Part shown: one piece after another, positions 59,470-64,000 of the stretch
Position numbering within the stretch: the first letter of the stretch is position 1
How the letters are laid out: each line of letters begins with the position of its first letter
Assembly: GCA_040385645.1 (NCBI GenBank)
Contig: JAZKGZ010000012.1
Coordinates: forward strand, 62,001-126,000
Origin: JANXSS01 sp040385645
Lineage (GTDB): Bacteria > Pseudomonadota > Gammaproteobacteria > Burkholderiales > Burkholderiaceae_D
Length of the DNA stretch: 64,000 nucleotides
Direction: 5' to 3'
Notes under the pieces: model-generated
What the model was told of the DNA's origin: nothing
The model's input: the letters and a program-made list of their open reading frames with translations, nothing else
Database searches by the model: none
Position numbers and translations under genes: made by a program

Positions 59470-60789
59470 TCAGTAGACTTCAGGATTCGGATCGGTCTTT
59501 TCCAACTCGATCGATGCGGCCAGCGACGCCAGGCGCGCCACCACCCCGTACATATAGAAGCGATTTGGTGCTGCCGTTCCGGGTTGTGCCTTCATATCCG
59601 GCAGCGCGTGCTGCTGCGCGAACGCCAACGGCACGAAATTCGTGCCAGGAGCACCCGCGGTATCCGTGTCCCCCTCTAAACTGCCGACGACGCCAAGTTC
59701 GGCCTGCACCCGATAAAAACCACCCACGACATAACGGTCCATCATGTAGACCACCGGCTCGGCGATCGAATCGTTGATGTGCTCGAAAGTCGGTACCCCC
59801 TCCTGCACGATCAAATCGACAACCGCCGAACCGTTCTTGTTTTCGATCGAGCGATCGCGCTGCGTGCGGCAAAAATCCTTGAGCTCAGCCGCATCGCGCA
59901 AGGTCACGATCGCCATTCCGTCGGTGCCGGCATCGGCTCTAACGGTGGTGAATGGCGATTCCTTGATGCCGTATTCCTTATATTTTTTGCGGATCTTGGC
60001 TAATACCTGATCGACCGTCGCTGCAAGCTGCTCTTCGCCGGCCGGTTGCCGCAGATCGACGCCAGGGCATTTGGCAAAATACGGATTGAGCATCCAGGCG
60101 TCGACCTCCAGCAGCTTGGCGAATTTTTTCACCACGTCGTCGTAGGCCAACAGGTGATTGCTTTTACGCCGCATCGCCGAGCCAGCATGTAGCGGCGGCA
60201 GTAAGTTCTGCTCGTAAATGTTTTCCAATATTGATGGCGTACCCGCCGAGAGATCGTTATTAAGCAAAATAGTGCAAGGATCGAAATTTTTCAGGCCCAG
60301 ACGCCGACCGTTTTCCGAGCGCATTAGCGGCTCCAAGACCAGGGTATTACCATCCGGTAGCTCGATCGGTGTCGGCTCGGCGATATCCTCGCCAAGCGAA
60401 CCCAGCCGGACATGCAGGCCGGTCTGCCTGAAGATCTGCATCAGCCGGGCGACGTTTTGCAGGTAGAACGGATTGTCGATGTTGCGCTCTGGAATGAGCA
60501 GCAGGTTTTTAGCATCCGGACAGTACTTTTCGATCGCCGCCATCGCAGCCTGCACCGAAAGCGGCAGCATTTCTGGTGATAGGTTGTTGAACCCGCCAGG
60601 GAACAGGTCGGTATCCACGGGTGCCAGCTTAAAACCGGCGTTACGCAGATCGACCGAGCAGTAGAACGGCGGCGTGTGCTCCTGCCATTCCAGCCGAAAC
60701 CAGCGCTCTATGGCAGGCGTTGCCGCCAGCACTTTCTTTTCCAGATCGAGCAAAGGCCCGCTAAGGGCTGTAACGAGATGGGGAACCAT
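59470..60789 (-). CDS. gshA: Glutamate-cysteine ligase (proteobacterial type)
   Basis: First step of glutathione synthesis. The 439 residues match the betaproteobacterial/cyanobacterial-like GshA type: VDTDLFPGGFNNLSPEML at about 59-76, then LIPERNIDNPFYLQNVARL, VRADAGTDGMAIVTLRDA and VGGFYRVQAELG. It is not the E. coli GshA type. The start at 60789 is followed upstream by 250 bases of non-coding DNA containing the amtB terminator, so gshA probably has its own promoter there. Confidence 0.93.
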   Translation of the reverse strand: MVPHLVTALSGPLLDLEKKVLAATPAIERWFRLEWQEHTPPFYCSVDLRNAGFKLAPVDTDLFPGGFNNLSPEMLPLSVQAAMAAIEKYCPDAKNLLLIPERNIDNPFYLQNVARLMQIFRQTGLHVRLGSLGEDIAEPTPIELPDGNTLVLEPLMRSENGRRLGLKNFDPCTILLNNDLSAGTPSILENIYEQNLLPPLHAGSAMRRKSNHLLAYDDVVKKFAKLLEVDAWMLNPYFAKCPGVDLRQPAGEEQLAATVDQVLAKIRKKYKEYGIKESPFTTVRADAGTDGMAIVTLRDAAELKDFCRTQRDRSIENKNGSAVVDLIVQEGVPTFEHINDSIAEPVVYMMDRYVVGGFYRVQAELGVVGSLEGDTDTAGAPGTNFVPLAFAQQHALPDMKAQPGTAAPNRFYMYGVVARLASLAASIELEKTDPNPEVY

Positions 60790-60955
60790 AACAAACCTTT
60801 TTTACCAAGCGCATGAGGAGAATAAGAGCGTGACGGGATTTTAACGGTTATCCATCGCCCCGACGCTACCTCGAAAAAATTGATTGGCCCGATGAGGTTG
60901 CTGCGACATGCAGATGATCGGGTGCGAAACTGGGAATAAACGGATTGAAATCAAC

Positions 60956-60979
60956 AAAAAAAACGCCTCCGAAGAGGCG
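60956..60979 (-). terminator. Rho-independent terminator after amtB
   Basis: On the minus strand the stem cgcctc/gaggcg with loop ttcg is followed by eight T. It lies about 60 bases past the amtB stop and ends the torF-glnK-amtB transcript before gshA. Confidence 0.88.
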
Positions 60980-61039
60980 CTTGAAAATTCGTTTTTAAAT
61001 GATTATGTGCGAACCGGATTTTGCGCAAACCGAAAATTC

Positions 61040-62626
61040 TTATGAATGGTAAGCCGTCTCCCCGTGACTGGAAATATCCAGGCCTTCGCGCTCCTCGTCT
61101 TCTGCCACGCGCATGCCGATGACGATATCGACCAATTTGTAAGCGACAAACGACACCACTGCCGACCAGACCACGGTTGTGAGCACCGCCTGAAACTGAA
61201 CCCAGACTTGTGTCGTGATCGAATACTCGGTTCCAGGCTTGTTGGCGACATAATCCCAAATGCCCTGCCCGCCTAATGACGGTGCAGCGAACACGCCGGT
61301 GAGCAAAGCGCCCAAGATGCCGCCGACACCGTGCACACCGAACACGTCAAGCGAATCGTCGGCCCCGAGCATCCGCTTCAAACCGTTGACACCCCACAGG
61401 CAGATAATGCCTGCCGCCAGACCGATCACCAGCGCACCCATCGGACCGACAAAGCCACAGGCCGGCGTGATGGCGACCAAGCCCGATACGGCACCCGAAG
61501 TACCACCCAACATCGATGGCTTTCCTTTGGCCATCCATTCACCGAATACCCATGAAATCGTCGCTGCAGCAGTAGCCAGCATGGTATTCATGAACGCCAG
61601 TGCTGCGACATCGCCGGCCTCCAGGGATGAGCCGGCGTTGAAGCCGAACCAGCCTACCCACAGCAGCGAGGCACCGATCATGGTCATGGTCAGCGAGTGC
61701 GGTGCCATGGCTTCTTTGCCGTAACCGATGCGCTTGCCGATGACATAAGCACCTACCAGGCCAGCGACCGCGGCATTGATATGCACCACCGTGCCGCCGG
61801 CAAAATCGAGCGCACCCTTTTGCCACAGCCAGCCGGCCTTGGCTGTCGCGGTGACCAGGCTAGCCGCGTCGGTGATGGCGTCCGGGCCGGGCCAGAACCA
61901 GACCATGTGCGCAATCGGCAAGTAGGAAAACGTGAACCACAGTACGATAAAGGCCATTACCGCAGAAAACTTCGCGCGCTCGGCGAAGGCTCCCACGATC
62001 AAACCGCAGGTAATGGCTGCGAAGGTCGCTTGAAATGCCACGAAAATAAACTCCGGAATCACCACGCCTTTACTGAACGTTGCAGCAGCGGCGAAGGCAC
62101 CTTTTTCCGGATCCCAAATTCCATTGAGCAGCAGACGATCGAACTTTCCAATGAAGGCCGTACCTTCCGTAAAGGCCAGGGAATATCCGTAGACACACCA
62201 TAGAACGACGATCACGGCAAAGATCATGAACACCTGCATTAATACCGAGAGCATGTTCTTGGCGCGTACCAAACCACCGTAAAACAGCGCCAGGCCGGGT
62301 ATGGTCATCAAAATCACTAGGATGGTGGCAACCATCATAAAGGCAGTATCGCCCTTGTTGGCGACCGGTGCCGGCGTGGGCGTAACGGTTGTGGGCATCG
62401 CTGCAGTGGCCGATGTGGCGGTTAATGTCGCATCTACAGCGGAGGAGTCAGCCGGCATCGCAGGTGCTGCCGCCGCCGCAGCGGCCGCATCGGCTGCCGA
62501 CGTCGCCTGCGCGAGTACGATCACTGGTTGCGATGCTGGCTTTGTCTCAACGGCCACGGCCGGCAATATTGCACCGGCGGTCAGCAAAGTGAAGGCAAGG
62601 AATAAATGGTGAAAGTATTTTTTCAT
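61040..62626 (-). CDS. amtB: Ammonium transporter AmtB
   Basis: Trimeric ammonium channel, 528 residues. A signal peptide (about 1-25, LFLAFTLLTAGAILPAVAV) is followed by an Ala/Thr/Pro-rich extension (about 30-92, including ADAAAAAAAAPAMPADSS), then eleven membrane segments of the Amt fold. The two conserved histidines are expected within the FAGGTVVHINAAVAGLVGA (about 277) and GVHGVGGILGALLTGV (about 430) stretches. The cytoplasmic tail (GMRVAEDEEREGLDISSHG) is the GlnK-binding end. It is 9 bases downstream of glnK, the usual glnK-amtB pair. Confidence 0.96.
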   Translation of the reverse strand: MKKYFHHLFLAFTLLTAGAILPAVAVETKPASQPVIVLAQATSAADAAAAAAAAPAMPADSSAVDATLTATSATAAMPTTVTPTPAPVANKGDTAFMMVATILVILMTIPGLALFYGGLVRAKNMLSVLMQVFMIFAVIVVLWCVYGYSLAFTEGTAFIGKFDRLLLNGIWDPEKGAFAAAATFSKGVVIPEFIFVAFQATFAAITCGLIVGAFAERAKFSAVMAFIVLWFTFSYLPIAHMVWFWPGPDAITDAASLVTATAKAGWLWQKGALDFAGGTVVHINAAVAGLVGAYVIGKRIGYGKEAMAPHSLTMTMIGASLLWVGWFGFNAGSSLEAGDVAALAFMNTMLATAAATISWVFGEWMAKGKPSMLGGTSGAVSGLVAITPACGFVGPMGALVIGLAAGIICLWGVNGLKRMLGADDSLDVFGVHGVGGILGALLTGVFAAPSLGGQGIWDYVANKPGTEYSITTQVWVQFQAVLTTVVWSAVVSFVAYKLVDIVIGMRVAEDEEREGLDISSHGETAYHS

Positions 62627-62635
62627 ATCTTTGCC

Positions 62636-62974
62636 TTAAAGAGCGTCGTTGCCGGTTTCGCCTGTACGAATACGCAAGACCTGCTGCAATTCGTAGACGA
62701 AAATCTTGCCATCGCCGATTTTGCCGGTGCGGGCAGCCGTTTCGATCGCCTCGATCGCGCGGTCGACGATGGCGTCATCGACTGCAGCCTCGATCTTCGT
62801 TTTCGGTAGAAAATCGACGACATATTCCGCACCCCGATACAACTCGGTATGCCCTTTTTGCCGACCGAAACCCTTTACCTCAGTGACGGTGATGCCCTGC
62901 ACGCCGATGGCAGACAGAGCTTCCCGTACCTCATCGAGCTTGAAGGGTTTGATGATTGCAGTGATGAGCTTCAT
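62636..62974 (-). CDS. glnK: Nitrogen regulatory PII protein GlnK
   Basis: A 112-residue PII signal protein. The T-loop carries the uridylylation target Tyr51 in YRGAEYVVDF; the B-loop is TGKIGDGKIFVYEL and the C-loop follows it. Unmodified GlnK blocks AmtB by inserting the T-loop into the channel exit. It lies between the TorF-type porin gene (11 bases upstream) and amtB (9 bases downstream). Confidence 0.98.
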   Translation of the reverse strand: MKLITAIIKPFKLDEVREALSAIGVQGITVTEVKGFGRQKGHTELYRGAEYVVDFLPKTKIEAAVDDAIVDRAIEAIETAARTGKIGDGKIFVYELQQVLRIRTGETGNDAL

Positions 62975-62985
62975 GGCGTCCCCGC

Positions 62986-63744
62986 TTAGAAAGTTTTGCT
63001 GATGGTCGCGATCAGGCCGGTCTTGCCATTGTCTTTTCCAGATGGCGTCGGGTAGGCACCATTTTTGGCATCGGTGCCGATGACCGCCAGCGCGCCAGTG
63101 GCAAAACCGAAATCTTTGGTCACGCCGATCTTGTAATCGTTGTAACTATAGAAATTGTTGTTCTTGATGTATTGACGGCCAGCATGCAGATTCAGGATGA
63201 AGCCTGCGGCCATGTCGATATTGGCACCGATATCGAGGTAACCGCTACCTTTGCTGTCGGGTGTACCGAAGGCATCTGTCACAGTGCCTGAGTATTTGAT
63301 GTAGACCGGGCCGTAACCGAGCTGGCCGTAGAGCTCGGTCGTATTTGCGCTGGTAGGCAAGCTATTGGAAGGGTACACATAAGTCAGTACACCAATGTCG
63401 TACGACACGTTCGGTACCAATTCACCGCGTTTGCCGCCGTAGATATCGATTTCGATATTGCCGTCGCCGCCCAGGTCTTTGGTCCATTTGATCGTCGACA
63501 ACCAGGTGCCGAGATAAAAACCGGTAGGCGTGTGGGTGTAATCGGCACCGGCGGATACGGCCGGCTTCAAGCGTGACTGGGATAAACCGCGGAAACGGTA
63601 ATCGCTGGTCAGCGCCGCGTTGTAAGTCATGACATGTACCGGCGCTGCCGATGCCGCCATCATGCCCTGGGCGCTGGCGAGGTTGGTGGTGAAGCTGGTT
63701 GCAAACGCGGTGGAGACTACCATGGCCATTACCAGTTTTTTCAT
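62986..63744 (-). CDS. torF: TorF-family putative outer-membrane porin
   Basis: A 252-residue exported protein: signal peptide (about 1-26, MKKLVMAMVVSTAFATSF, ending LASAQ) and a beta-rich domain with the TIGR02001 pattern (VMTYNAALTSDYRFRGLSQS at about 40-59, with GFYLGTWLSTIKW, DIYGGKRGE and a C-terminal aromatic end ISKTF typical of outer-membrane barrels). In many betaproteobacteria such a porin heads the glnK-amtB operon and may help ammonium or a nitrogen compound cross the outer membrane. The ATG at 63744 is chosen; the frame opens at 63918. Confidence 0.9.
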   Translation of the reverse strand: MKKLVMAMVVSTAFATSFTTNLASAQGMMAASAAPVHVMTYNAALTSDYRFRGLSQSRLKPAVSAGADYTHTPTGFYLGTWLSTIKWTKDLGGDGNIEIDIYGGKRGELVPNVSYDIGVLTYVYPSNSLPTSANTTELYGQLGYGPVYIKYSGTVTDAFGTPDSKGSGYLDIGANIDMAAGFILNLHAGRQYIKNNNFYSYNDYKIGVTKDFGFATGALAVIGTDAKNGAYPTPSGKDNGKTGLIATISKTF

Positions 63745-63821
63745 GACGATTCCTTTAGTTATAGTTGAATGACTTTGTCGAATAAAACGTTTTTCCGATG
63801 CTGGCACGTCCCGATTGCAGG

Positions 63822-63837
63822 AGCACAACCCATGCCA
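63822..63837 (-). promoter_or_regulatory. Candidate sigma-54 promoter for torF-glnK-amtB
   Basis: On the minus strand TGGCATGGGTTGTGCT has the -24 GG and -12 GC dinucleotides at the exact sigma-54 spacing, with five of six bases of TGGCAC. The expected transcript start is near 63812, about 68 bases before the torF ATG. The -12 side reads TGTGC instead of TTTGC/TTGCA. Confidence 0.6.
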
Positions 63838-63877
63838 GCGTAGAAGCCAGTTTTCTCTTATGATTTTGACCAGCAAA

Positions 63878-63914
63878 CTGGTGTACGCTACATCCCAGCC
63901 TATTGGTACACCAG
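63878..63914. repeat. 9-bp inverted repeat upstream of the sigma-54 promoter
   Basis: ctggtgtac (63878-63886) and gtacaccag (63906-63914) are perfect inverted copies around a 19-base spacer, centred about 84 bases upstream of the expected transcript start. The position suits an enhancer-binding activator. Confidence 0.55.
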
Positions 63915-63925
63915 GCAAAATTAAC

Positions 63926-63962
63926 GCGCACCATTATGATACGCACCAACATCATGCGCACC
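63926..63962. repeat. Three CGCACC direct repeats with 15-bp period
   Basis: CGCACC occurs at 63927-63932, 63942-63947 and 63957-63962, each starting 15 bases after the previous one. It lies upstream of the torF-glnK-amtB promoter and overlaps the NtrC-like site. Confidence 0.6.
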
Positions 63963-63972
63963 CAATCGGTGA
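63958..63972. promoter_or_regulatory. NtrC-like binding site
   Basis: GCACC-N5-GGTGA matches the NtrC consensus GCACC-N5-GGTGC at nine of ten positions. It lies about 150 bases upstream of the expected sigma-54 transcript start, a normal enhancer distance. Confidence 0.5.
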
Positions 63973-64000
63973 ACAATAAACAACTAAAGGCGAGGCAATT

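Noticed and set aside
63802..63818. Plus-strand TGGCAC...TTGC resembling a sigma-54 promoter
   Set aside because: The GG to GC distance is 14 instead of 12, and it points away from any gene in the window.
1..64000. CRISPR arrays, tRNA or rRNA genes, IS elements
   Set aside because: No regularly spaced repeats, no cloverleaf or rRNA sequence, and no transposase-like frame were seen; short tRNAs in intergenic regions were looked for by eye only.

Overview
The window looks like a chromosomal segment of a betaproteobacterium of the order Burkholderiales, most likely close to Oxalobacteraceae (Herbaspirillum/Collimonas/Herminiimonas-like). The reasons are the moderate GC content, the gene orders (secB-grxC-rhodanese next to gpmA; argB-nucleotidase-slmA; birA-coaX-SPOR; dacC-dat-ybeD-lipB-lipA; mreBCD-mrdA-rodA-rlpA; torF-glnK-amtB; gshA-gshB-PTS) and the protein features themselves. 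This placement is inference from remembered synteny and was not searched. Nearly all of the DNA is coding. I found no rRNA, tRNA, transposase, phage gene or CRISPR array.

Layout. 1-2.4 kb: end of a type II secretion pseudopilin operon (gspG-H-I-J-K, minus strand). 2.5-5.3 kb: gpsA, an SH3-domain protein, secB, grxC and a membrane rhodanese. 5.5-12.8 kb, plus strand: gpmA, an EnvC-like factor, a CtpA-type protease, a MoeB-like enzyme and an M16 peptidase. 12.8-15.1 kb, minus strand: slmA, a pyrimidine nucleotidase and argB. 15.2-17.9 kb: two paralogous leucine-rich-repeat proteins with an F-box-like C-terminal tail and a decayed fragment between them; this is the most unusual part of the window. 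18.1-20.5 kb: SPOR protein, coaX, birA. 20.5-25.2 kb, plus: an MCE lipid transporter with a VanZ protein. 25.4-30.4 kb: thioredoxin-like ferredoxin, hydrolase, dacC, D-amino acid transaminase, DUF493 and the lipoate genes lipB-lipA. 30.5-35.1 kb: a less conserved stretch with a stress-type four-helix protein, three response regulators without a kinase, a Crp/Fnr regulator and an orphan tail-anchored protein. 35.1-39 kb: TlpA-like redoxin, LemA, dolP, diaA, yraN, rsmI. 39-46 kb: the cell-shape/elongasome operon mreB-mreC-mreD-mrdA-rodA-rlpA. 46.2-49.5 kb: gatCAB. 49.5-51.9 kb: DUF4124, pyrE, exonuclease III. 51.9-52.7 kb: an orphan glycine-zipper protein. 52.9-55.9 kb: ampG, metW, metX. 56-60.8 kb: gshA, gshB, EIIA-Man, HPr, EI. 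61-64 kb: amtB, glnK and a TorF-type porin behind a candidate sigma-54/NtrC promoter region.

How the genes work together. Much of the window serves the envelope: peptidoglycan synthesis, remodelling and recycling (mrdA, rodA, mreBCD, rlpA, dacC, EnvC-like, ampG), lipid traffic (MCE system, dolP) and secretion (gsp, secB). Intermediary metabolism covers lipoate, biotin ligation, CoA, glutathione, methionine, arginine and pyrimidines, with a regulatory PTS lacking a visible permease. Nitrogen sensing and ammonium uptake sit at the right end.

The accessory content is confined to three points inserted into an otherwise housekeeping backbone: the LRR/F-box-like pair, the proline-rich tail-anchored protein at 34.4 kb, and the glycine-zipper protein at 51.9 kb. 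These look like candidate host-directed or envelope-active proteins. No type III secretion genes are present in the window, so effector status remains inference.
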